Assembly (NCBI GenBank): GCA_016935555.1
Contig: JAFGQR010000105.1
Location: 1-53,394, forward strand
Source of the DNA: Verrucomicrobiota bacterium
GTDB taxonomy: Bacteria > Verrucomicrobiota > Verrucomicrobiia > Limisphaerales > JAFGQR01
Length of the DNA stretch: 53,394 nucleotides
Direction: 5' to 3'
Positions 30,429 to 40,230 of the stretch are shown here, piece by piece. A program made the translations under genes and the position numbers. The notes under the pieces are model-generated. The model had not been told where the DNA came from. It did not search any database and worked only from the letters and a program-made list of their open reading frames with translations. The first letter of the stretch is position 1. Each line of letters begins with the position of its first letter.

Positions 30429-31313
30429 CTACTTGGAATCGGGCAGGGAAATGGGCTCGCCGGACACCTGCGTCAGGGCGTGGTATTTGGCGACAAGCGC
30501 CTTGGTCACGGGCCCCGGTTTGCCGGAGCCGACCACCCGCCCGTCGATCTTCACGATGGGCACCAGTTCGGCGCCGGTGCCGGTGAGGAAACATTCGTCG
30601 GCGTTGAAAAGGTCGTAGCGGGTGAGTTGGGGTTCGCCGACCTGCAAGCCGTGCTCGGCGGCCAGCTGCATCACCACGCCGCGGGTGATGCCGTAGAGGG
30701 CCCCCGACGAGAGCGGCGGGGTCAGGAGCTGGGCGCCTTTGACGATGAACAGATTGTCGCCGGTGCACTCGGCCACGTAGCCTTCGGCGTTGAGCATGAT
30801 CGCCTCTTCGCACCCGCCGATGTTGGCCTCGATTTTTGCCAGGATGTTGTTGAGGTAGTTGAGCGATTTGATGGCCGGGTTCAGCGCGCTGTGCAGGTTG
30901 CGCGTGGTGGCGACGGTGATGATCGCCATGCCGCGCTCGTAGAGTTCCGGCGGGTACAGCTGGATCTTGTCGGCGATGACAATCACCGACGGGCGCTTGC
31001 AACGGTTCGGGTCGAGCCCCAACGTGCCTACCCCCCGCGTCACCAACAGGCGGATATACCCGTTCCGAATCCGGTTTTCCCGGCAGGTGTCCAGCACCGC
31101 GGCGGTCATCTCCGCGGGGGGCAAGGGGATTTTCAAGAGGATGGCGTGTGCCGAGCAATAAAGCCGGTCGATATGCTCCCTGAGCTTGAACACGCGGCCA
31201 TGATAGGCCCGAATCCCCTCAAAGACGCCGTCCCCATACAGCACCCCGTGATCGAACACGGAGATCTTCGCGTCTTTCTCGTCGTAATATTGCCCGTCGA
31301 TGTAGATTTTCAT
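30429..31313 (-). CDS. ilvE: Branched-chain amino acid aminotransferase (class IV)
   Basis: A 294-residue fold-type IV PLP aminotransferase that would perform the last step of Val/Leu/Ile synthesis or the first step of their breakdown. Key features are FDHGVLYGDGVFEGIR at the N-terminus, the catalytic lysine K149 in AIKSLNYLNN, ECTGDNLFIV with the PLP-contacting Glu (about 185), and FLTGTGAELVPI near 250. The motifs fit IlvE better than 4-amino-4-deoxychorismate lyase or D-amino acid transaminase, its main alternatives. The start at ATG 31313 matches the MKIYIDG family N-terminus. It follows the giant secreted-protein gene on the same strand after 75 bases and converges with namZ. Confidence 0.92.
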   Translation of the reverse strand: MKIYIDGQYYDEKDAKISVFDHGVLYGDGVFEGIRAYHGRVFKLREHIDRLYCSAHAILLKIPLPPAEMTAAVLDTCRENRIRNGYIRLLVTRGVGTLGLDPNRCKRPSVIVIADKIQLYPPELYERGMAIITVATTRNLHSALNPAIKSLNYLNNILAKIEANIGGCEEAIMLNAEGYVAECTGDNLFIVKGAQLLTPPLSSGALYGITRGVVMQLAAEHGLQVGEPQLTRYDLFNADECFLTGTGAELVPIVKIDGRVVGSGKPGPVTKALVAKYHALTQVSGEPISLPDSK

Positions 31314-31388
31314 GGCCCAAACTCCGCGCACGCTACGGTAAAAGGAACGCCCAACGCAATGCAGGAGTTTGAGCAGGGCGCGCCCGTC

Positions 31389-34300
31389 CTACGGGGTGCG
31401 CACGGCGCGGTAGAAGCGCTGGGTGTTGGTGCCGGGGGTATCCGTCCAATCCAGCGTGGGTCCCGACGCCAGCCGGTAGGTGTCGAGAGGGGTCCACACG
31501 GGCGCGTCGAGGGCGGTCTTGAACTGCACCTGGTAGCTGAAGTTCGGCTCGGTGGCCAGGGTGAGGACGACGGCGAGTGTGTCCCGGGTGAGACGAACGA
31601 TGACCGGCGCGGCGGGGGCGGGGGCATTGGTGGAGGCTGGCGTGGGCAGGGATTGGACGGAGAGGGTGGGGCTTCCATCGGGCACGCGGCCCTGGCTGAA
31701 GTTGGCGGTTTGGGGACCGAAGGTGACGGCGTCGACAAGGGTGCCGTCGGGGGCGCTCAGGACAATGGCCTCGCCGGCGGCGCGGAGGTTGAAGTTGGCG
31801 TGGAGGTCGGCGCGGTTGGTCGAGTTCTGGCCGGGCTCGCCGTCGGCCCAGACCAGGAGGAACCCGTTTGGGGGCAGGACGTAGTGGCCGATGTTGGGGA
31901 TGCGGTCCTGGAGGGGGTTGGCGAGGTCGTCGGCAAGGTGCCAGTGGCCGAGGTCGACGGCGAAGGGATTGGGGTTGTAGAGCTCGAACCAGTCGTCCGC
32001 GTCGTTGTCGGCCGGGTCCCGGATCAGGCCGGAGTTGGCCGCCATCCATTCATTGATGTAAACGGCGGGAGCCGGGTTGACGGCGTTGTTGGGGGCGCCG
32101 GGGGTTGCGTCGCGCAGGATGCCGCGGTGGAAGGGTTGGCCGTCCGGCACATCGCCGTAGGAGGCGTTGGCGGGGACGGCGGTGTAGTTGAGGTAATCGA
32201 CAAGCTGGACGCGGGTTTCGATGGAGCGCGCGAGGGCGACAGTGCCGGTGCCCGGGGGCAGGCGGAAGGGGGCATGGAGCTCGCCGGGGGTGGACTGTTC
32301 GGGCTGGCCGTCGCAGACGACGATCTTGAATTCGGAGGGTTGGAGGGTGGTGCCGGGCGGGAAGGGCCACTGCAGGGCGTTGGTGTAATTATCGGCGAGG
32401 TGGAGGCCGTCGAGGCTGACGAGGTTGGTGCCGGCGTTGTAGAGTTCGATCCAGGGGTCGGCCTCGCCGAAGGCGTCGAGGAACCCGTGGGTGGGGAGGG
32501 GCTGGACTTCGTTGAGCCACAAGGGGGGGAACGGTGGCAGGGGGGCGGCGACGGTATTGGCGACCCCTGGCGACAGGAGAACAGGGGCGGGGTTGTGGGT
32601 GCTGTTGAGGGTGCCGGAGGACATGCGGATCGTGAGGTTGGGAAGACCGGGCTTGGGCTGGTACCAGAAACTCAGGGTGTAAGTCTGGCCTCGGGTCAGC
32701 GCGGGGGAGATATCCTGGATGAGAATGGCGGTGGAGATCACGAGGGGGTTGGTGGAGACAAGGTGCAGGCTGCCGGCGCCGGTGTGGACGTTGGTGGCGC
32801 TCACGTGCATCGCTCCGTTTGCCGTGGGGATCTTCCATCCGTTGGTCAGGGGCAACTCGAAGTCGCCATTGAACAGGAGGTCGGCGTCGGCCTCCGCAAC
32901 CGTCCCTGCGACGAGTTTCATCTCGTCGATGAACAGATCGCCGACGCCGGCAAGGTAGACATACAACCGCGACGAGTTGGCGGTGCCGGTGGCGGTCATG
33001 TAGCGCCATTCGGCCGTGCTGCCCCAGTTGCCCGCACGGCTGTTGTCCCGGGCGGGATCGATGACCTGCAACGACGCGCCCGCCCCAGCGGCTTCGGCCG
33101 CCCAAGGCGCGGCCGGCTCGTAGCGGACGCGGTCGATGACGAGGTCTTGGTCGGGGGTGGGGCCGGGCTTGAGGAGGGTCAACGTTTCGCCGTCCGGGTC
33201 GAGGGTGCCTTCGAAGGTGGCGAAGGGGGTGTGGGAGGTGCCATAAACCTGGGCGAACGCGGAGCAGTCCTGGGCGAGAACGAGGAAGGTCCGGGGCGGC
33301 AGGAGCGTTCCCGGCGGGAAGGTGTAGCCGAGGCCGTTGAATTGCCATCCCGAGAGGTCGAAGGTGTAGCCGGAGGCGGCGTTGTAGAGTTCGACATAAG
33401 CGCCGCCCTCCGCCGGGGAGTGGTACATGATTTCGTTGATCACGACACCCCCTTCGGTGTCCGGATCGGTTCCCGAGTAGACGGCGGTCACGACGCGGGT
33501 GCCGTCGGGAAGCGTCTCTCCGAAGCGGTTCAGGGCGGCGAAGGCGAGAATGTTGGTGCCGGGGCTGAGGGGCACGGCAAGCCTCCAGGTGGTGACGCCG
33601 GTCCAGGAAACGGGGTAGGGGATGCCGTTGACGACGAGGTTGCGGGCGTCGAGGGGGGCGGTGCCGGTGAAGGTGCAGAGGTTGCTGGTGGCGACTTCGA
33701 GGAAGTCGGGGCCGTTGACGGCGAAGGCGGCGGTGGGCAGCTGGGTGAGGAGGTAGGCGCGGCGCTGGGCGATGTAGGTCTTGATGGACTGGGGAGAATT
33801 CAATCCCACCTGGTTCTGGACGAGACTCGCATAACGCTCGTCGAGCAAGGTGTCCGCGACGCCGGGAGCCAGGGTGGTGTGGACGGCCTCGAGGAAGGCG
33901 CCCAGGTATTCGCGGTGAAAGGCGGGCGTGTTGGTGATAAGGACGCGGAGCACCGGGTCGTGGATATTGTAGATGCTGTCGGTGGCGGCGCGGCTGTCGG
34001 CGCCCAGCGCCAGTTCGATGTCCCACATCAGGAACCGCCAGGGGCCGACGTCGGGCTTGTACGCATACATGTTCTTGCCGCGCTCGTAGCCGTAGCTGTC
34101 CCAGTCGCCGCAAATGTGGTGGGTGACGATGGGGCGCAGGACATTCGGGATGTCCACCCATTCCCGGACGCGGTCGACGTAATGGGGGTGGGTGGTGTCG
34201 TGGATGGCGAGGATCAGGTTGGTGAGGGCCGCCCACTGGTCCGGGTGATCCGTGGCGCGGGGGCGCCAGTTCCAGCGATAGCGTTTGGTGTCGAGGCCGC

Positions 34301-37300
34301 CACCGGTCTTGGCGAAGCGCTCGACAGTGGCGGTGGTGATGCCCTGGGTTTGGTCGTCGTCGTCAAACTCGAACCAGTCCTCGACCTTGCGCAACTCGCC
34401 GTTCTCGTCGTCGGGGAAATACATGTCGACGAACTCGGCATTGGGCTGCTGGGCGTCGTCGTAAATGGTGCCGCGACGGAGGCCGTTGACGACGACGTGG
34501 ACATGGCGGCGGGTGTTGAAGGGCTGGCCCAGTTTGCGGGCAATCCAGTTGCCCGTGAGATCCACCTGGCCGGTTTTCTCCGTCAGAAAAAAGTTCGCGC
34601 TGGACACGTCAAAAGCCGTCAGCACGAACGGTTCGGACCCGAGGAATTTGTCGTCGGGATGGAAGTTGACCTCGTAATCGCAGGGGAAGGAGCCGACGGG
34701 GCCGTTGTGATTGGGCGAGTGGAACGGGCTGCCGCTGTAGAGGGTGCGCACGTTGTAGACGGCGCGGGCGTGGCCGTAGACGAACGTGGCATCGATGGGA
34801 TCGTTGGCGTTGCGCTCGCGCAGCGTCCAGAACTTGACGTTCGCGGACGTGACCCAGAGGCGGTAGGTGCCGAGACTGCCGGCGATGGGCGTTTCGCCCC
34901 AGCGGACGAGGCACTCATACGCAGGCACGCGCGCCGGGAACGTCGACGCCGCGCCGCCGCCGGCGGCGTCGACGGCCTCGACATGGAACGCCGCCAGGGT
35001 TCCGCCCGCGTTGGCAGGGAGCGCGGCCGAGTAGATGCCGTCGCCTGCCAGCGCGTCGCCGCCTGCACCGTCATCGGTCATGGCCAGCGGGATGCCGTTG
35101 GTGTCCGGGTCGATGCGGTAACGGAGTGTCACGGCGCCGACCCCGTCGGGATCGCGGACGCGCGCGGTGACGATCACGCGTTGCCCGGCGGCGGGAAGCA
35201 CCGGCGCGTGGGCGACGTCGGTGATCACAGGGCCGGCGTTGAGGACGAGGCGGGAGTTGGGAAGACCCGGGGTGCCGCAGTCGGCGGGCACGTTCAGTCG
35301 GCGGGATACTTCCATCCAATGGCCGCGGGTTCGGAACATGATGTAAGGGGAGCCTTTGAGCCAGCGCACGCGGCCGCGGAAGATGCCGGTGTTGGGGGGG
35401 CCGGTCACGAGGGTTGAGGCCAGGGGGGCAGAGATCTTGTTGGGACCGGCATCGCCGCGGTCGGAGGCCACGAGGTGCAGGGCGGCGCTGCTGCCGGTGC
35501 CGACACCCGGTTCCACGAAGGAGGCGCGGCAGGTGCCGCGGATGGTCCAGCCATTGGTGCCGCTGGCGAAACTGCCGTTGGCGACGAGGTTCGGGCCGGA
35601 GTTGTTGCGGAATTCGAGGTCGTCGAGGACGGCTTCGCCCGCGTCTTGGAGGAAGAGTTCGAACCGGTTGGGAGTGCCGTAATAGCCGCCTTGGTCGATC
35701 ATGTCGGCGGTTTGGCCGTTTTCGAGAACGTTGGTGATGTCAAGACTGGTCCAGGCCGCCTTCGCCGATTCGTCGCTGTCGGCCCAGCTGGCGGCGCAGC
35801 GGGTGTCGGCGTGCGGGTCGATCAGCTCGAGCGAACTGCCGCCGCCATCGCTCCACGACGGGCCCGCGGCGCCCGAGCCCCAGCGGCCGCCGTCGCGGAA
35901 GGTCAGGTCGTTGACGGTGATGTAGGCGATGTTGGTGCGGAGGATTCCCTGGTTGGTGGTCACCGTCCGCTCAGCCATTTTGAGAACCAGCCGCTCGCCG
36001 CGGTTGCGGAGGGCGCCCGAGTAATTCCCCACGGTGTTGGTGGGATTCAGCTGAGGGTAATGCGCCAGCAGGTTGGTGAGGTTCCTGGCCACAACCACGT
36101 AGCCCCCCCCGGCAATCACCGTGTCGGCGGGGAACGTGAACTGGACGCCGCCGTCGAGCCGCCATCCGGCCAGCGAAAGGATGTTTGTCCCCCGGTTGTG
36201 GAGTTCGACATACTCGTCGTCGCTGGTGTCGGAAATGGGGTGATACATGATTTCGTTGATCACGACAGGGCGCTGGAGCGGCGGGGCGTTGTTGGCCTGG
36301 AAGGTGGGGGCGGACAGTTCGCTGATCCCGGGTGCGCCATCCGGGTAGCGCCCGCTGGCGACGCCGGTGGATTGGGCTTCGAAGGGGACGGCGTCCAGGA
36401 CGCGCGTCAGGTTCGAGTTGACCAGCAAGATCTGTTCGCCGTCGGCGGACAACGCGAAGCCGAGTTCGGTTTGGGTGCAGGCCAGCAAGCCGCGTGGGCC
36501 GAGGAGGGTGCCGTCGGGGATGCGGAACTTGTGGGTGGCGGGCTCGTCGGTGAGCCAGGCGCCGGAGAGGTCGACGAGGTGGGGGCTGGCGTTGAACAGC
36601 TCGATGTAATCCAGCAGCGGCGCATCGGTGTTGGCGAGGAACTCGTTGATGACGACCGCGCGTGCCGGGTCGGCGTGGTGATGCTCGGCCCGGCCGGGCG
36701 ATCCGCCGAAGACGTCGCTGGCGGCCCACCCGCGCGGGTCGGCTTCGCCGTAGCTGGGCCGGACGAGCACCAGCGAATGGCCGGCACCGTCCGGGGCAGC
36801 CGGCCAAGGCGCTTCGTTGTCGTATTCGATGTCCAGGAGCCGCCCGCCCAGTTCGTTGAGAAGGCGCAGGACGCCGTTGTTGTTGCCAAGGCTGTTCGTG
36901 TAGGGGCCGAGACAAGGGACGCCATAGAAACTTTCCGCGGCGGCGGGATCGTGGGCGATCACGAGGTATTGGCCCGGGGCAATGGACGCGCCCGGCGGGA
37001 AGGTGTAGCGGACGTCGCCGCCAAGCCGGTGTCCCGTGAGGTCCTCGGTCACAAGACCGGAGTTCCAGAGTTCGACAAATTCGAGGTTGTTGGTGCCGCT
37101 CCAGGCGCCGGGCGGGTTGTACATGATTTCCGTGATGACCAGCGCGGTTCGCCGGCTGCAGGGGCCCGGCGGTTCGAAGGGCAAGGGGGCGTTGGTGGCC
37201 AGCACCCCGCTGCCGAAGCCATCGTCGCGGAACCGGGCGCTGGCGGTTGCGTTGGTGACGCCGGCGCTGAGGGCGAAGCCGACCTGGGCGGCGGACGCCA

Positions 37301-39905
37301 TGGCGAGGGTGGCGGAGCCGAGATGTTCCCAGGTGTGGCCGTCGAGGCTGGCGAACCCGTCGAAGACGTTGCCCGTCCGGCGCAGGCGCAGCCACGTGTC
37401 GGGGAAGTTCGCGGGGAACGCCCCCTGCAGCGTTGCGGTCGCGCCGGCGTGAGTGCGGGCGGCGAAGAAGCAGCCGGCGGGGCCCGGGGTGGCAAAGCTG
37501 GCGGCGAAGGCGGCGTTGGTGGCGAGGCCGTCCCGGGCCATCAGGCCGGCTCGGGTCCAGGCGTGGGTGAGGGGAAGCGCGTCGAGGCGGACTTGGACAT
37601 CGAAGTTGCCGAGCATCACCCGCGAGCCGAATGCGAACTGGTCGTGGGTGCCGCTGATGCCGCTGCCGCCGGCGGTCAGGTCGAAGCCGCCGTCTGCGGC
37701 CGCCAAGCTGCCGGGGATGGCGGGGGTGCCGATGTTGGTCAGGGCATAATCGACGGCGGTGAAGGGGGCCTGGCTTTGGGGGGCGATGGGATTGCCGGCG
37801 TCGGCGAGGTCAATCAGCCCGCTCACGGTGAGGGTGTAGACAGCGCCCAGGACTTGGGGTGCGGTGGTCAGGAATAGGTTCGAGGTGCTGCGCGAAAAGA
37901 CGACGGAACTGATCGCCAGGGGGCCGCCGGGGCCGGTGATGGCGTAATTGGCCAGGTTGGTCGCGGTGTCCGGGTTCACGCCCTCGGACAACTCGACCAT
38001 GACGCCATCCGGGAACAGGCTGGCGGCGCGGACGAGCACGGGAGGGGTGAGGTCCGGGGTGACGTGGAGGACGGCGTTGCTGCTGGTGGCGGTGCAGGTG
38101 AGGTGGTTGACAATGTTGGTCAGCGTCACCCGGAACACCGCGCCGTCGTCGCCCAGGGCGGCCGACGGCAGGGTATAGCCGGCGTTGGTGGCCTCGGGGA
38201 TGCGCTGGCCGTTGCGCCACCATTGGAGGCTGACCGGGCGCTTGCCGCCGTAGGTCACCTCGAAGGTCGCGGGCTGCAACTCGCCGACGGTCTGGCTCCG
38301 GGGTTGGGTCTTGAGAACCACGGGGCCGCCCATGGACGCCACGTCCGGCCCGAGCAGGAAATTGTCCTGCACCTCCTCGGGGGTGAGCGCGATGTTGTAG
38401 ATGCGGAACTCGTGGATCCGGCCGTTGAGGTAGGCGTCCGCGGACCACTGGGAACGGCCCAGCCAGTTGTTGACGGTCGGACCCACGGCGGCCGGCGTCA
38501 GGGTCATCGCGTCGTTGCTGCCCACCAGCACGCCGTCCACGTAAAGCCGGCCCTGCAACGTGTCGCCGTCGGTGGTCAGCACCACGTGCTTTTGCGTCCC
38601 GGTGGCCAGCGCGGCCGACCCCTGCACGATCTGCTCGCTGCCGTTCCCGTTCTGGGTGTAGGCGGCGCGCAGCACGCCCGCCCCGGGACCGGGCGTCAGG
38701 AACATGTATTGCGTGCCCGTGCCGGCGCCGCCTTCGCCGGCGGTGTTGTTGCCGAAATCGAAGATCCGCGCCCAGTTGCCGCTGCCGTTGTCGGTCACCC
38801 AGGCTTCGAACGTGACGGCCGTCAGGCCGGTGACGAGGTTGTTGGGCAGGTCGACATAGGCGGAACTGCCGTTGAGGACGGCCGCGCCGCTGCTGACAAC
38901 CGCGCTGCCCAGGAGCTGGCCATGCGCGCTGCCCACCGAGTCGGTGGCGTCCACGGTGAAACTGTAGCGGTGAACCAGGCCCTCGGCCGAGGACAGGGCG
39001 TTGGTGTCAAGCGTGCAGCTCCAGTTCGTCCCGGCAAACGCAAACCCGGCAAGGTCCCGGATGGCCTGCGCAGGGCTGAAGGCGATGTGCACCGCGCCCG
39101 TCGGCGGCGGGACGCACTCGAACAGGTAATGGCCCGGGTCCAGCACCACGACGTTGGTCGCGGCGACACCCGCGACGAGGAGGTCGGCGGCGTGGACGTG
39201 GGTCACGGGTTCGCTGAACACGACCTCGACGGCATTGAGGCTGCTGACGATGCTTCCGGCGCCGGGGATCTGTTGAACGACGGTGGGCGGCGTGGTGTCC
39301 ACCTCGCCTTCGAGGCGGGCGCCCCACACGATGTCGCTGGAGGTGGTGGTCACCTGGTGGACTTCGACGGCCAGCACGTTGTCGCCGGTGCGCAGCGAGC
39401 CGGGCAGGATTGAAAACGTCTCCTCGATCACCGCCTCGGTGCCGGTCCCGATGGCGCCGCGCCCCAGGCTGTCGTAGGCGCCGGGCGTGGTCACCCCGAG
39501 ATTGGTCAGCAGCACGCCGTTGAGGTGGATCGCGGCGCAATCGTCCAGGCGGCAGGCGAACCGCAGCGTGACGAAGTTGGTGGGCTCGGGCCAGTGGAAA
39601 TGGATGCGGAAGTAATAGGCGTGGCCAGCCACACCATCCACCGGGTTTCGCGGATCCTCGAGTGCTGTCTGGATCAGCGGCACCAACGCGGCGTTGTCCT
39701 CGAACGCCAGCAGACTCGCCCCGGACGCCCACCCCGACTCATCGTAGTCGGGGGCGGTCCAGGCCGCCGCGTTGAGGTTGCTCACGTTGTAACGCCACAC
39801 GGCGCCCGTGAGCGGAATGAGTTCGATCGGCGCCGCCGGCACGCGAAACGGCGTGGCGGCGAAGACGACGAAAATGGCGACGAGGCCGCGGAAGGCATGT
39901 TTCAT
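31389..39905 (-). CDS. Giant secreted LamG / lamin-tail / CotH-kinase protein
   Basis: A 2838-residue exported protein. After the signal peptide (about 1-25) come a galactose-binding-like sandwich (about 30-210), an Ig-like SbsA-type unit (about 215-300), a LamG/concanavalin domain (about 309-518), an Ig-like domain, another SbsA-type unit and a DUF1349-like region (about 735-900). Three lamin-tail domains follow (near 918, 1078 and 1213, each marked by VxINE or VITEIMY), then a CotH kinase-like domain (about 1760-2050) with GDWDSYGYERGKNMYAY and FLMWDIELALG. Three more lamin-tail domains lie near 2151, 2460 and 2611. The last 70 residues form a beta module ending FYRAVRTP. CotH proteins elsewhere phosphorylate Ser/Thr of surface proteins; activity here is inferred. 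Probably displayed or secreted. The start at ATG 39905 gives the signal peptide. Confidence 0.9.
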   Translation of the reverse strand: MKHAFRGLVAIFVVFAATPFRVPAAPIELIPLTGAVWRYNVSNLNAAAWTAPDYDESGWASGASLLAFEDNAALVPLIQTALEDPRNPVDGVAGHAYYFRIHFHWPEPTNFVTLRFACRLDDCAAIHLNGVLLTNLGVTTPGAYDSLGRGAIGTGTEAVIEETFSILPGSLRTGDNVLAVEVHQVTTTSSDIVWGARLEGEVDTTPPTVVQQIPGAGSIVSSLNAVEVVFSEPVTHVHAADLLVAGVAATNVVVLDPGHYLFECVPPPTGAVHIAFSPAQAIRDLAGFAFAGTNWSCTLDTNALSSAEGLVHRYSFTVDATDSVGSAHGQLLGSAVVSSGAAVLNGSSAYVDLPNNLVTGLTAVTFEAWVTDNGSGNWARIFDFGNNTAGEGGAGTGTQYMFLTPGPGAGVLRAAYTQNGNGSEQIVQGSAALATGTQKHVVLTTDGDTLQGRLYVDGVLVGSNDAMTLTPAAVGPTVNNWLGRSQWSADAYLNGRIHEFRIYNIALTPEEVQDNFLLGPDVASMGGPVVLKTQPRSQTVGELQPATFEVTYGGKRPVSLQWWRNGQRIPEATNAGYTLPSAALGDDGAVFRVTLTNIVNHLTCTATSSNAVLHVTPDLTPPVLVRAASLFPDGVMVELSEGVNPDTATNLANYAITGPGGPLAISSVVFSRSTSNLFLTTAPQVLGAVYTLTVSGLIDLADAGNPIAPQSQAPFTAVDYALTNIGTPAIPGSLAAADGGFDLTAGGSGISGTHDQFAFGSRVMLGNFDVQVRLDALPLTHAWTRAGLMARDGLATNAAFAASFATPGPAGCFFAARTHAGATATLQGAFPANFPDTWLRLRRTGNVFDGFASLDGHTWEHLGSATLAMASAAQVGFALSAGVTNATASARFRDDGFGSGVLATNAPLPFEPPGPCSRRTALVITEIMYNPPGAWSGTNNLEFVELWNSGLVTEDLTGHRLGGDVRYTFPPGASIAPGQYLVIAHDPAAAESFYGVPCLGPYTNSLGNNNGVLRLLNELGGRLLDIEYDNEAPWPAAPDGAGHSLVLVRPSYGEADPRGWAASDVFGGSPGRAEHHHADPARAVVINEFLANTDAPLLDYIELFNASPHLVDLSGAWLTDEPATHKFRIPDGTLLGPRGLLACTQTELGFALSADGEQILLVNSNLTRVLDAVPFEAQSTGVASGRYPDGAPGISELSAPTFQANNAPPLQRPVVINEIMYHPISDTSDDEYVELHNRGTNILSLAGWRLDGGVQFTFPADTVIAGGGYVVVARNLTNLLAHYPQLNPTNTVGNYSGALRNRGERLVLKMAERTVTTNQGILRTNIAYITVNDLTFRDGGRWGSGAAGPSWSDGGGSSLELIDPHADTRCAASWADSDESAKAAWTSLDITNVLENGQTADMIDQGGYYGTPNRFELFLQDAGEAVLDDLEFRNNSGPNLVANGSFASGTNGWTIRGTCRASFVEPGVGTGSSAALHLVASDRGDAGPNKISAPLASTLVTGPPNTGIFRGRVRWLKGSPYIMFRTRGHWMEVSRRLNVPADCGTPGLPNSRLVLNAGPVITDVAHAPVLPAAGQRVIVTARVRDPDGVGAVTLRYRIDPDTNGIPLAMTDDGAGGDALAGDGIYSAALPANAGGTLAAFHVEAVDAAGGGAASTFPARVPAYECLVRWGETPIAGSLGTYRLWVTSANVKFWTLRERNANDPIDATFVYGHARAVYNVRTLYSGSPFHSPNHNGPVGSFPCDYEVNFHPDDKFLGSEPFVLTAFDVSSANFFLTEKTGQVDLTGNWIARKLGQPFNTRRHVHVVVNGLRRGTIYDDAQQPNAEFVDMYFPDDENGELRKVEDWFEFDDDDQTQGITTATVERFAKTGGGLDTKRYRWNWRPRATDHPDQWAALTNLILAIHDTTHPHYVDRVREWVDIPNVLRPIVTHHICGDWDSYGYERGKNMYAYKPDVGPWRFLMWDIELALGADSRAATDSIYNIHDPVLRVLITNTPAFHREYLGAFLEAVHTTLAPGVADTLLDERYASLVQNQVGLNSPQSIKTYIAQRRAYLLTQLPTAAFAVNGPDFLEVATSNLCTFTGTAPLDARNLVVNGIPYPVSWTGVTTWRLAVPLSPGTNILAFAALNRFGETLPDGTRVVTAVYSGTDPDTEGGVVINEIMYHSPAEGGAYVELYNAASGYTFDLSGWQFNGLGYTFPPGTLLPPRTFLVLAQDCSAFAQVYGTSHTPFATFEGTLDPDGETLTLLKPGPTPDQDLVIDRVRYEPAAPWAAEAAGAGASLQVIDPARDNSRAGNWGSTAEWRYMTATGTANSSRLYVYLAGVGDLFIDEMKLVAGTVAEADADLLFNGDFELPLTNGWKIPTANGAMHVSATNVHTGAGSLHLVSTNPLVISTAILIQDISPALTRGQTYTLSFWYQPKPGLPNLTIRMSSGTLNSTHNPAPVLLSPGVANTVAAPLPPFPPLWLNEVQPLPTHGFLDAFGEADPWIELYNAGTNLVSLDGLHLADNYTNALQWPFPPGTTLQPSEFKIVVCDGQPEQSTPGELHAPFRLPPGTGTVALARSIETRVQLVDYLNYTAVPANASYGDVPDGQPFHRGILRDATPGAPNNAVNPAPAVYINEWMAANSGLIRDPADNDADDWFELYNPNPFAVDLGHWHLADDLANPLQDRIPNIGHYVLPPNGFLLVWADGEPGQNSTNRADLHANFNLRAAGEAIVLSAPDGTLVDAVTFGPQTANFSQGRVPDGSPTLSVQSLPTPASTNAPAPAAPVIVRLTRDTLAVVLTLATEPNFSYQVQFKTALDAPVWTPLDTYRLASGPTLDWTDTPGTNTQRFYRAVRTP

Positions 39906-40230
39906 AACGATGAGTGGAAACAACGTAGCATATCAGCCGGAACCGGCATCAGGAAATTGCGGACGGGGTCGGTGGACATTGCCACGGTTCCTGGGAAGTT
40001 CCCTCGCCAACATTGGCCCGCATCGAGGCCTTGAACCGTTTTGTACGGCTTCGTTCATTTCGAACGACTTGCGAGCACGGCTCATGGGCATGGAATTTCA
40101 AATTTCAAATGCCAGATTTCAACTGTCTTTCGAAGGTCCTGTCATTCGGCATGGGGCAGGTTCATGGGCGGGCGCCCTCGCGCGGTCGCGGGACGCCTCG
40201 AAACCATGAACCGCCCCTGGGACACTTCGG
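39906..40230. other. 325-base gap between the two large secreted-protein genes
   Basis: No gene seen. It holds the 7-bp array at 40094-40121 and a 9-bp inverted repeat GGTTCATGG/CCATGAACC (40159-40167 and 40204-40212) just past the stop of the LamG-repeat gene. On the minus strand it must also contain the promoter of the giant gene, but I cannot point to one. Confidence 0.5.
40094..40121. repeat. Four-unit 7-bp array
   Basis: AATTTCA, AATTTCA, AATGCCA, GATTTCA in perfect register. The A/T-rich composition contrasts with the surrounding sequence. Same class as the other heptamer arrays. Confidence 0.6.

Noticed and set aside
30228-35417. A 1729-codon forward open frame
   Set aside because: It is the antisense of ilvE and the giant lamin-tail/CotH gene. 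Its Gly/Val/Glu-rich translation has no domain; high GC suppresses stops in that frame.
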